Below, one piece after another: positions 33,832-45,072 of a DNA stretch of 64,000 bases. The notes below the pieces were generated by a model. That model had not been told where the DNA came from. It did not search any database and saw only the letters and a list, made by a program, of their open reading frames with translations. The stretch's first letter is position 1. Each line of letters starts with the position of its first letter. The position numbers were made by a program, and so were the translations under genes. Source of the DNA: Thalassia testudinum (taxonomy: Eukaryota > Streptophyta > Magnoliopsida > Alismatales > Hydrocharitaceae); contig JAZHRO010000014.1 of assembly GCA_037157565.1 (NCBI GenBank), positions 96,813,501 to 96,877,500 of the forward strand, in the 5' to 3' direction.

Positions 33832-36606
33832 TGATGGGAACACCATCATGAGCCATAATTAGCTCATTTTTTATCCAATCGAGAGAATAAATGCTCCTAC
33901 ATAACTTCCTGAAGGTCATAATTCACTACAAAACCTTTCTGAGAGACACAAGAAATAAGGGGTAAAACTGTAATTTTACCAATGCAGTGCAACAACAATT
34001 TTTTTCAAAGTCTAAACAAAGGTCAAATGGTCTTAATAAGATAATAAGTCGGTTGGATTAGACAAAAAAGGGTTTGTGTGAGTTCTATGAATTAAATGAC
34101 TTCTTGAAACCTTAAAATAGATCCATTTGATTAACCAAGGTTCTAGTTAGGATAATATTCACTTAAACCCTCTAAAAATCATAGAAAAATATCCTCTAGG
34201 GTTTACTACCTTCAATTTGGCCATTGGAACCTATCTTGACCTAGAATAGGGTCTCAAATAGATATTTATCCTAAAATGGGATTTTGCATAAATTATCTAG
34301 GCAAACGTGGTCAAACCCAAAATCCAACTTCACCATTGGATTTCTTATGTCCAAATTAGGTTTGTACCAAAAATTTGACCTAAGGGGAACTCATCTTGAC
34401 CTACTTTGCAAAAACATCTAGTTTGATTACATTTCTACCCCTAACTTTCAAAAACCCTTATATCAACCCCATAGCTTTCTTATCATTTTCACAAATAGGT
34501 CCCTTCGCCATTACAGTAGAGGAATCCTACTCCAACAAGCTTTGAAAGGAGGGTTCTCCTTAATTGCTCAGAGAATCCCTTCCAAGATTGGAAGGGAGAT
34601 TCTCTAAGTAAACCCCTCCAATCTGAACCCAGTTTGACGCCTTAATTGCTTCCCAATCTCTCATGCGAACGCATGAGAGATTTGGGTCTCTTAAAGCTTC
34701 CAACTCCGACGACCCTGCCTTGCTTGGAAGCTTGGCTTCCAAGCACAAAACCCTCTCCTAATATCCTATAAAAGGAGCCCCAAATCCAACCTCATTCTCC
34801 ATGCTTGAATTTGGGCCAATTATCCCTATATTCCCTTTCCCTTGCTGGCCACAATCTCCACAAGCTCCAGTGGCTTCTCCCTCGCTCTCTCATCGCCCAA
34901 CCACAATACAAGTGGTCGGGGTAACTCTGCCATAGTTGTCCGCGTCATGCAACATCGGTCGACGTCGCCTCTGCCCTATCTTCGCCGCCGCCTCATCTAC
35001 GGAGGTCTTCATCTTCCCCACATCCGGTAACCATACCGGCGTGGGTTCTTCATCTCTTTCACCCCTTAGAAGTAGGTTTTTAGACTCCCTCTCTCTCTCA
35101 CTTTCTTTCCCACTCTTTTTTTCTCAAAAACACTCACCGACACCACTGACCACCGTCACCTTCTCCACCTCTAGCGATACCACAGGCAAGGTGCTCCCAT
35201 CGCTCCACACCTCCATCCACCTCGCCAACCACCCTACAACCTCCACCTCAACTCCCTGATCACATCCCCTCACTCCAATCTCTCCATCGACCACCGAAAC
35301 GTCCCATTGAACATACCCACTCACACGCCCACAGTAAGCCCTAGACACGCCACCACAGGCACCCACATGCCATGAAACCACTCCCGTCACATCCGCCATG
35401 CTCCGGTGAGCTTCCCTATGCAATTTGATGTGGTCATGAGGCTGTGCTATTGATTGCAGGCTCAGGCCATGGTCCGCCATTACTACCGAGCGTGAAGCTC
35501 GCTTGCTACAACTCCAGGTGCTGCCAACCCCAGGAAGACACTCCCAGGATGTGCGGAAGACTCTCACACACGATTCTAGGCCTTCGATTGGAGTTGAGAG
35601 GCTCAACAGTTGAGCCAATTTAGGAAGCCATCTGCTATTGCAATACGAAAAGGAAGGTGGGACAGTTAGTCCTACTTCGGAAGTGGAAGGCTGCCAGTGT
35701 ATGCATAAAGGGAAAAAGTGTTCGAGGCTCTTCGCCTCCAACACTCAGGATGAGCTCCTCCTTCCCCCCTCTCACAAACTCATCCATGATATAACCTGCG
35801 GACCTGGCCACGACCCGACTACCTAACCTGTTCACTCCTCGCTCACCCCACAAGCCGATGAGCCTAAACTCAGGTCTTCGCTAGGTCTGATTACCCAACC
35901 GGTTAAGGGCTCTGGGAGAGCGAAGCTAAAATAGAAAGAGAGAAAGACAGAAGAGAGTTACATAGTGGAAGGGGGTTTTGCTCTGAGGAGTTTACCTTCA
36001 ACACTTAGCCAATTTAGAGAATAAGAAGAGGAGGTCAGGCAAAAAAGGAAGAAGAAGGAGAGGAGCATCGCAAGACTTAAGGCAAAGCTAAAGAAGAAGG
36101 AAGCTTAAGGCCGAAGGCAGAGAAAAAGAAAAGGAAGAGAAGACCAAAGGCAGAAAGAAGAATGAAGAAGAAGATAAAGAGAAAGGCAGAAGACAGAGGA
36201 AGCTAAATAGAAAAGACAAGGATCGTAGAAAGCCAAAGGAGAAGAAGAAGGAAGGAGAAGACAGAGAAGAGAAAGAGAGAAAAAACTCAGAAATTTAAGT
36301 CTTCTGATTAAGGAATCAGACGACAGATTCTTGCCTTCATTGCATATCTATATTGAATCATTTGGTGATATTGTAGGAGTATTTGGTGATCTACATCACC
36401 ATTTTACCCCCATATTTTTGCACTCTGATACTACATTATTGCAATTTCTTTCAGTTTAAATTGTGATCTTGATTTCTAAATACCAATTTGCACCCTGTGT
36501 TTGACCTCAGAAATCTTTTCGAGTAATAAAATTATATCTATTTTGAACGTTATTTCGGCTGAACTACAACGCAATACTTTTAAAACCTGATTCAGCATGA
36601 CGAACA
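33832..36606 (+). repeat. Gypsy-D 5' LTR
   Basis: 2775 bp. The first 17 nt form a hairpin: TGATGG-GAACA-CCATCA. TATAAAAG at 34767-34774 is preceded by the perfect 10-bp inverted repeat GCTTGGAAGC-TTG-GCTTCCAAGC (34722-34744). A purine-rich (GA/AAG) tract fills about 35925-36295. CTGATTAAGGAATCAGACGAC near 36303 is an inverted repeat with the ATCAGACG half-site. Confidence 0.92.
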
Positions 36607-36609
36607 TTT

Positions 36610-36627
36610 TGGCACCATTGCCGAGGA
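36610..36627 (+). other. Primer binding site, tRNA-Asp type (Gypsy-D)
   Basis: TGGCACCATTGCCGAGGA, 3 nt after the LTR; two transitions from the tRNA-Asp complement. Confidence 0.9.
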
Positions 36628-37701
36628 GTAACGGGCAATTTAGAATTCTTGATTACAATTTCTGATTTGGTACTAACTTGATATATCTCTTTTTGTTGTG
36701 GTTATTTTAGGAAGAAGATTCAAAGAAAAGACAATCGCACATCAAACACACCAGTGGTAGGTAATTTCTGATTACTTTCTCTCTTAAGCCCCTCATTCTG
36801 AAAAGGAAAAAAGGATAAAATCAATTAGGGCTACTTGCTTTACATTCTTAGCTAAATTCACCAAGTTGCCTGATTTGATTTCAACAACAAAACTGATTTG
36901 TGCACCAATTTAAGGTAACTAGGGCTACCACATTGTTGTTTGAGCCATAGATATCGCATTTGGCAAATTAAATTGGACCAAAACTAGAGCCAATTAAGGA
37001 TTTTAATTTAGGATTTTAGAGACACACTTTCATAAGCAAGAATCAACTCTTCAAAATGATGTGTGCCTAAGCCTTGGTTGAAGTGATTTATTCAAGCAAA
37101 CCCTAAAATTCATGCTCTTAATCTCACTTGAATCCTAAAACTTCTCAAGAGACAAATAGGTGAAGTTGACCCACCTTGTTGGTTCAATCAACCTTAAAAT
37201 TAGGTCACTTTTTGCACTCAATACACCTAAAGTTCAAGTGAAATCTTAAGCACCCTTGCTCTTTAATAAGACTGGTAGACTTAAGAGGTCAAGTCCCCAT
37301 TCTAGTCTACCTGGAACATTAGTGACAAGAGAGGTCGGGTGGGGGAAACCTTGTAACCTGTGGGGGCACTCTATCATGTTGGGGTTTTTTCGGGACTCTC
37401 CCTCTCTGGCTGCCTGGGTATTTCTCAGGTGGACAACTTTCTGAGTAAGGGGTATCATCCGTCTCGAACCTCTATAGTCATCCAATATTTTTTGGGTGTC
37501 TTGATTGGGTCCATCATATTCTACTCTCATCCAAACCATTGGTGCATGTTCGATAGGAGGTCCTTAAGACCATCCTTGAGTCCTCCTTTAGTCATTCCCT
37601 CCTGTCGAGGCTAGGCCTCGACTTTTGTGTTTGTGCAGCAACCCCATCACATAGACATCTCCTCTGATTCATCTGAACCAAATTCTCCTTCTTCCATCAT
37701 C
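36628..37701 (+). other. Gypsy-D 5' leader
   Basis: 1.1 kb with no credible coding frame between the primer site and gag. Confidence 0.75.
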
Positions 37702-39604
37702 ATGGCACAACTAGCAGAAGAAGAGAATAAAATTGAGGACTAACTTCAGCATGTTAATGATTTATTCCAAGACTTTGTGAATCTACTGCATCGTCCTATG
37801 ATGCGAGATCATTACAATCCCGCTATGGTGGCAATCGAACCTCGAGTCCAAATCCTGACTGGAGGTCCTGATTCTAACATGATTCAAGCCATTCCAAAAT
37901 TTCATGGGCTCAATTCCGAGGATCCTTCCAGCACATCAAACAACTCAAGCATCTAGCCCAGACCTTCGGGTCAAATGTCCAAAATCGGGATATCCTTCTC
38001 ATGAAGATGTTCTCCTTCTCTCTCATGGACAAAGCAGCTCACTGGTATCAGACTCAAATGTGTCTGATCAACACATGGGTTGAACAACAGTTCGAGTTTC
38101 TGAAAAGGTTCATCCCAGTTGGTCGGACAAATGCTTTATGACACCAGATCACGGACTTCACATAGTAGCCCGGGGAACCACTTCACGAAGCATGTCATCG
38201 TTTCCTGGATCTCATGCGGTAGTGCCCCCATCATGGAGTTCCTAAATGGGAACAAGTTCGATCTTTTTACCAGGGACTCCATAAGGATATCTGTTTATTC
38301 GTCAATGCAACTTGTGGAGGAAATATCATGGGTCAACATGAAGACACTGTGTGGGAAATTCTTGAGAATATGTGTGAGAACTCCATCAATAATGACTCCA
38401 TGGCCTTATTCGACAGGACGAATGCCCACACATCGACGAATCCAAGGGGAGCACATGAGACGTAGGGCCTATCCGCAACTGTCAACTTGGAATTGATGGC
38501 TAGTCATTTGGACGAGGTCTCTATCATTGAGAAGAAGGTGGATGAGCTAACTCGACATCTACAACGAGCCACCTCTATGTAAAACCCATTCGCATAGCCA
38601 CCCTCTGGGAGGGAAGCTGTGCATAACATCAATCACCGATCTTCTTAGCGGATAAACCTATATCCACCCCCATTTGACTCTAGGACCAGAGGAAACTTCG
38701 ATCCTGCATACTGTAGTTGGGGGAACTCTGAACCCTCATACTCTGACTTTTCTAAGGTTCCTCAGACCTGCGATGACCTCAACGCCATCGAAAATGACCC
38801 ATTATCTAATACCTATAACCCTGGATGACGGAATCATCCCAATTTTCTATGGATGGGAAATAATCAGAATCAAAGACCACCATATCAACCCCGTCAGCAA
38901 GCTCCTCGTCCTTACCAGCCGCCTCAGCCTCAGCCCAACCCCACCTATCAATCTCGGCCAACTCAGACAGATCAAATGACTCTCATCCTTCAGAATTTGG
39001 TTGACATTCAAAAAATGAATGCAGCTATGCAGAAACAACACAAAGACAAGATCACAGAGGTTTGCAATCAACTTGCCCATATGACGAATTCCCGCCAACC
39101 TAGCACACTCCCTTCGTAACCTCTATCGAATCCGAATAACATGCCAAACCAGAGGCGCATTATGAACCCAAATCTAGGCCAAGCCCACATGATTTATCGG
39201 GCCCCTTCTGCTTCATCACTTGACGGGATGGAAGCTTCAACATCATATTCGAGATTTCAGCAGCAGCCACATATTTTACGGACACCAAACCAGAACCAAG
39301 TAGGACTAAATTCAGTAACAACCTGTAGTGGCAAAGCAACACAAGACCTACCTTACCTAAGTCACTTTCAACCTAGTAGTAACCCAAACCCTAGGATAGT
39401 TATCCAGGATACCCTTGTCCTTGATCAAGAACCTGGCCCTATTACAGAGGAGCCATCCAAGGTTCCATTTCTCGAGGGCTTGACCAAGGGAAAGAGGACA
39501 ACCAAACCCATGGCACTTGACGAGGACCTAGTCAAGCTCTTTGAACAGGTCCATATAAACATCCCCTTGATGGATGTGATTCGCCACATACTAGCTTACG
39601 CGTG
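37702..39604 (+). pseudogene. gag: Gypsy-D gag
   Basis: Begins MAQLAEEENKIED at 37702. Recognisable blocks are DHYNPAMVAIEPRVQ, FHGLNSEDP, a frameshifted capsid-like domain (about 37920-38150), and a Gln/Pro/Asn-rich tail: RPPYQPRQQAPRPYQPPQ (about 38870), QTDQMTLILQNLVDIQKMNAAMQ (39000), and TTCSGKATQDLP at 39315, the counterpart of ITLRSGK. DLVKLFEQVHINIPLMDVIRHILAYA closes the gag-PR linker at 39600. At least three frame changes and multiple stops. Confidence 0.85.
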
Positions 39605-40215
39605 ATTTCTGAAAGACATGTGTACACCTAAGAGTAAGCCGTGAACCAAAAGTGGGAACCCAATCATATTGTCAGAGAAAGCCAGCTCTGTAATTTTAAG
39701 CAAACTCCCACCTAAGGCAAAAGACTCAGGTACTCCACTGATTTCTTGTACAATTGGTGATATCCAATTTGAGAGAGCATTATTAGATCTGGGAGCCTCT
39801 AAAAACCTAATACCTACATCCCTACTTGACCATCTTGAGGAATCTGAGCTTAAACTAACAAGGGTGACATTACAATTGGCAGATCGATCTATTAAGTCAC
39901 CTAAAGCAGTTCTTGAGGATGTCATTATTAGGGTTTAGGATTTCTACTTCCTGGTGGACTTCATAGTTTTAGATATGGATGCCACAAAAAATCCATGGAA
40001 CACACCAATCATATTAGGGAGACCCTTTTTGGACATTGCTAAGGCCAACATAAATTGTGAGGAGGGCCAAATTGAACTCAAATTTGGAAACTAGACATTA
40101 AAGATCGACATCTTTAAGGCCCAACAAGGGATTAATTGTTGTGTTATAGAATAGATATGTGATATCAAGGATATGGTTGACGATCCATATATTGAGGAAA
40201 ACTTGACCACTTCTA
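39605..40215 (+). pseudogene. pro: Gypsy-D aspartic protease
   Basis: LSKLPPKAKDSGTPLISCTIGD then the active site ALLDLGASKNLIPTSLLDHL (39777-39836), the flap-like VTLQLADRSIKSPKAVLEDV, and PWNTPIILGRPFLDIAKANINC. Stops at about 39938, 40093 and 40153 interrupt it. sLTR-2 follows at once, and the linker to RT resumes at 41744. Confidence 0.88.
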
Positions 40216-40220
40216 ATCAA

Positions 40221-41738
40221 TGGTCGGGCGTGTTTCACGTGTTAGAAATCGGGGTGACAAGTAACTCATCGTCATAGTTGCAAAACGAATTGATTAGATA
40301 AAATTTACACCGAAACTCCAAGGGAGTCCCAGGTTGAAAATAGGGAGGTGACGTTTACTTTACGTGAAATCCGTGCTTCGATTTATTTTTATTTGGTATT
40401 TTAGGGTTTATTTTTTTTATTTTTGTAAGGAAAAAACAAGCAAACGTATCACAAGATAGAGATGTGGAACAAATCTAATATATATTACTTCCAATGTCAA
40501 TTACAATAAACAATGAAAGTATAAAAAGAGAGGGGGTGAGAGGAAATCTCCCTAATTGGTTGTTCGGTGAGACGACGGCACCTGGTGGAGACTTGAATGA
40601 AGGAGGTGAGAAGCGGGATGACGGAGGTGAGATGCAAGAGGACGTCAAATTGAGGAAAGCTTCGACGTGGGTCCGGAATGGAGGTGAGAAGACAGAGTTG
40701 ATCTGCTACCATAATGGAGGTGGGAGGGTGGCTCCAAGGCGACCTATGAAGGGGCATGGGAAGTTGGAGGAGTATTTGATGGGGCAGAGGTTTGCTACAC
40801 TAATAGGCGCCTTGGGAGCTTGAGAACAAGCTCTAATGGAGCATTGGTAGGCTTGCTAGAGCTTGGGAGTAGATGGGAGTAGAGTAGGCAGAGATGGCTT
40901 GAAAGGGAGGGGGTGTTGGTCCTTTTATAGTGGAGAAGAGGCAAAAAGAGGTATGGGACCATTAGTGACATCCAAGCTGTTGCTGAAAGCATCGCTGTAG
41001 GCAGCTCATGCCTACTTATGCCCATAGCTGGCTTTGCTGGAGCATGAAGAATTAGCGATGGCTGTAAGCGTCGCTGTATGTCCAGCTCATGCGTCGCTGT
41101 AGGTCCAGCTCACGCATAGCTAGCGCTGCGCTCCCTCGCCTTTGCAGCACATGCGTGCACCCACACTGCCGCTGCACTGTGCACATGAGTGCCTACACAC
41201 GCGCTCCCATGCGCACCCCCGCTATTGCGCACGTGCGATGGCGCATGCATGCGTTGGGTAGCCTGGGCTGCCCCACATTGCGTAGTTTTGGCTGTCCATC
41301 TTCTACTTATTGTAGGGGCTGCTACAGAGGTCGAATTGAGTTGATTTTTATGCCATTAGGCTACGATTGTCGACCCGAATCCATCCGCGTGATAAGATTT
41401 GTCATTTGAAGCTCCGAGTTATGTCTCCTAGTCCCTTGGCTATTGAACTTCCTCAAACTGCATATGGTGCTACGAGACTCCGATCGAGGTGATTTCAAAG
41501 GCATTGAACTTTGATCATCGTCTTGATCAGATCTATATGCTCGGATTGTCAATCCGAGGCTCCAAAATAAATATCCTTCTCTCCAAACCACAAAAGGATG
41601 TAAATAACCTAAATTATATACAACTACTCTAAATGCAGAATGATGCTTGCTATGCAATATTTATAACATGAAATGCAAATCTAAGCCTAGGAACATGCAT
41701 GAATAGGCATTTTACCCTCAATAAATGTGTTTACATCA
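40221..41738 (-). repeat. sLTR-2, solo LTR of the Gypsy-C/A family
   Basis: 1518 bp with perfect ATCAA duplications (40216-40220, 41739-41743). On the minus strand it begins TGATGTAAACACATTTATTGAG and ends CCCGACCA, matching the Gypsy-C LTR end to end. It carries its own 22-bp tandem duplication (GCGTCGCTGTA-GTCCAGCTCA, about 41065-41110) and a minus-strand TATAAAAGG near 40925. It sits between PR and RT of Gypsy-D. Confidence 0.94.
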
Positions 41739-41743
41739 ATCAA

Positions 41744-44690
41744 CCACAAGAGGATCAAAACCCGCAATTAGAGGAGTCTGAACTTGGCCTAGACACACCC
41801 ATAACTGCTTCCCTTGCTCCTGACACACATCTTGAACCGCCCGTTGCTGCTGATAACCCTGTTTTGGAACTCAAGCCTCTTTCCGAGCATCTGAAGTACG
41901 TCTTTTTGGATTCCAATCAGAAGTTTCCTGTGATTATCAATTCCAGACTCACACCTGATCATGAATCTTGTCTGATTAGTATTCTCTAGCAACATCGAAG
42001 AGCCATTGGATGGACTCTCGAGGATCTGATTGGCATTAGCCCCTCTTACTGCACACACCGCATATATACTCAAGAGGGCACATGACCTTCCCGTGAAATG
42101 CAGAGATGCTTGAATCCTAATCTGCAGGAGGTCGTGAAAAAGGAGATCATCAAGTGGTTACATTCTAGGATCATCTACCCAATCTCCGACAGTCAGTGGG
42201 TGAGTCTAATCCAGGTTGTGCCTAAGATGCCAGGATTGAACTTGATCATGACTGAAACTAGAGAAATCATATCGACCCGTGTGGCGAATTCATGGAGAGT
42301 CTGCATTGATTACAGAAGACTCAACACCTCCACAAAGAAGGATCATTTCCCACTACCGTTTATTGATCAGATCCTCAAGAAACTAGCAGGAAATAGGTTC
42401 ATCTACTTTTTGGATGGGTACTCCGGTTATAACAAGGAGGCAATCCATCCTGAGGACCAAGAAAAGACCACTTTCTCCTACCCCTTTGGGACGTACGTGT
42501 TCTGAAGGATGCCTTTCGGTCTTTGCAATGCACCCGCTACTTTGCAGCGGTGCATGCTTGCCATATTCTCAGATATGGTAGGTGATTGTCTGGAAGTCTT
42601 CATGAGTGACTTTTCAGTGTTTGGCGAATCATTTGATGATTGCCTCCTGCACTTGGTCCAGATCCTCAGGCAGTGCATTGACATGAATCTGGTTCTTTCC
42701 TAGGAAAAGAGCCATTTCATGGTGCCAGAAGGAATTGTCCTGGGACATCTTATATCAGAAAAAGGAATCCAGGTTAATTGAGCCAAGGCAAATCAGATTT
42801 CCAAACTCCCTATGCCTAGCTTGATCAAGGACATCCGATCTTTCCTGGGCCATGTTGATTTTTACCATCGATTCATTCCTGATTTCTAAAAGATCGCGTG
42901 CCCCCTGACTACTCTACTATCTAAGGATGTTCCTTTTGAAATCTCCAAGGAATGCACTCAAGCATTTGAGATCCTCCGTGATCGAGTTACCCAAGCTCCG
43001 ATCCTACAATCCCTTGATTAGTCTCAACCCTTTGAGATCATGTGAGATGCATTTGATTTCACTGTAGGAGCGGAACTTAGGCAGAAAATTGACGGGAAAC
43101 CCGTGGTCATCTACTATGCTAGGAAGACACTTGACGATGCTTAACGTAACTATATAGTTACTGAGAAAGAGCTGCTAGTCATAGTATTTGCCTTGGAAAA
43201 ATTCAGATCGTATCTTCTGGGTTCTCGTGTTATCATTTACTTTGATCACACAGCTGTGAGGCATCTCCATCTGAAGAAGGATGCGAAACCTCGACTAATC
43301 CGCTAGATCTTGCTGTTGCAAGAATTTGACCTCGAGATCTGTGACAAGGCAGGAAAACAAAACATGGTAGATGATCACTTGTCCCACCTTCCTTCTAATA
43401 TTATCAACCCTTCCAGATCCATTACGGATCATTTTCCTGATGAGCACCTCCTAACTATCAATATAGGACTTCCATGGTTTGCTGATCTAGTAAATTACCT
43501 AGCATCACATCAGATCCTGTCCGATTGGTTGAAGGCCAAAAAGGACAAATTACTTTCCAATGCCAAGTTGTACTTTTGGGAAGACCCGTATCTATTCCGC
43601 ATCGGTGCTGATCAAATCATACGATGATGTGTCTCGGAAGCAAAAATTCAAGGCATCTTGTCCTTCTGCCATGACCAGGCATGCGATGGACACTTTTCTA
43701 GTCATAAAACCACAGCAAAAGTCCTCTAGTGCGCCTTCTATTGGCCCATGATTTTAAAAGATGCATACAATCACTGTAAGGCATGCACTCATTGTCAGAC
43801 CTTAGGCAACATGAGCCACCGTGACATGATGCCATTACCACCGATTCTCGTATGCGAAATCTTCGACATCTGGGGAATGATTTTATTGGACTGTTTCCTA
43901 TTTTGGACGGCTTTGAGTACATTCAACTTGCTATTGACTACGTATCCAAATGGATTGAAGCCATTCTGACCTGAACCAATGATCATAAGGTGGTTGTCAA
44001 ATTCATTCACTAGAACATCTTTTCTCGGTTCGAGATTCTACGTGCTATAAATTATGATGTATGGACCCATTTCACTAATTCTTAGTTCAAGTCACTAATG
44101 ACCAAGTACGGGGTATCACATTGAATCTCTACTCCTTATCGCCCACAAACCAACGGTCTAGTTGAGCTATCAAATCAGGAGATCAAGAAAATCCTCTAGG
44201 TTACTGTTCGACCTAACAGGAAAGACTGGTTAGCCCGACTTCCAGAAGCTTTGTGGGCCAATAGGACCACCCACAAAACCCAATTAGGTATGTCTCCCTT
44301 TAGATTAGTGTATGGGAAGGCATGTCACCTCCCCGTCGAATTGGAGCACAAGGCCTATTGGGTAGTACGAAATTGCGATCTAGATCTTTCTAAGGCTGGA
44401 ACCTACAGAAAGCTTCAAATGAGTGAGATCAATGAATTATGCCATGATGCGTATGAGAACTCACGAATCTACAAAGAGTGGGTTAAGGAATTTCACGACA
44501 AGCACATATCCGGAAAGATCTTTCACCCTGGTCAAAAAGTCCTACTCTTTGATGCCAAGCTCAAACTATTCCCAGGAAAACTCAGATCAAAATGGATCCG
44601 ACCTTACCTCGTCTGATGAATCTTTGGAAATGGAGCCATTGAAATCAGTCAACTTAGCTACGATTCGGAACCTCTCATCATGAACGACTA
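41744..44690 (+). pseudogene. pol: Gypsy-D RT, RNase H and integrase
   Basis: Near 41865: ELKPLSEHLKYVFLD, PVIINSRLT. RT at 42098-42700: QEVVKKEIIKWLHSRIIYPIS, WRVCIDYRRLN, KKDHFPLPFIDQIL, FLDGYSGYN, MPFGLCNAPATLQRCM, then the catalytic box FMSD (D to S, dead). Thumb with IRSFLGHVDFYHRF (42830). RNase H 42960-43300 ([30 protein letters not shown]). IN zinc domain 43640-43800 (FCHDQACDGHF, CKACTHC), core with damaged first Asp (FDIWGMILLD), PQTNGLVELSNQEIKKIL, and C-terminal [17 protein letters not shown] (44330). The frames hold many stops, again often TAG. Confidence 0.92.
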
Positions 44691-44840
44691 GAGACTCAAA
44701 CCGTTCATTGAACTTACCAATACAAATTTGGCTGAGACATCATTTACCCTCCATTCTCCCTATGCTCATTGCGCCGAACTGATGGAGTTAAACTCAATGC
44801 TTAATGGGAGGCAACCCATCATTTTTGAAAAACACAAAAC

Positions 44841-45072
44841 CTTTCTTGACATTCCTTTGCTGAATTCATATTGCACTTTGATTACGTAGCAATCATAGGT
44901 ATTAATTGACCAAGATTAAGCTAGGACTAGCATAAGTTGGGGTTCTTCACACATGCCTTTCTTGACATTCCTTTGCTGAATTCATATTGCACTTTGATTG
45001 CGCAGCAATCATAGGTCTTAATTGACCAAGATTAAGCTAGGACTTAGCATAAGTTGGGGTTATTCACGCATG
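44841..45072 (+). repeat. 116-bp tandem duplication across the sLTR-3 left joint
   Basis: The segment starting CTTTCTTGACATTCC at 44841 recurs at 44957 (period 116). Each copy holds 33 bp of Gypsy-D flank, the target site CACTT and the first 78 bp or so of the LTR. So the duplication arose after the LTR inserted. Confidence 0.88.
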
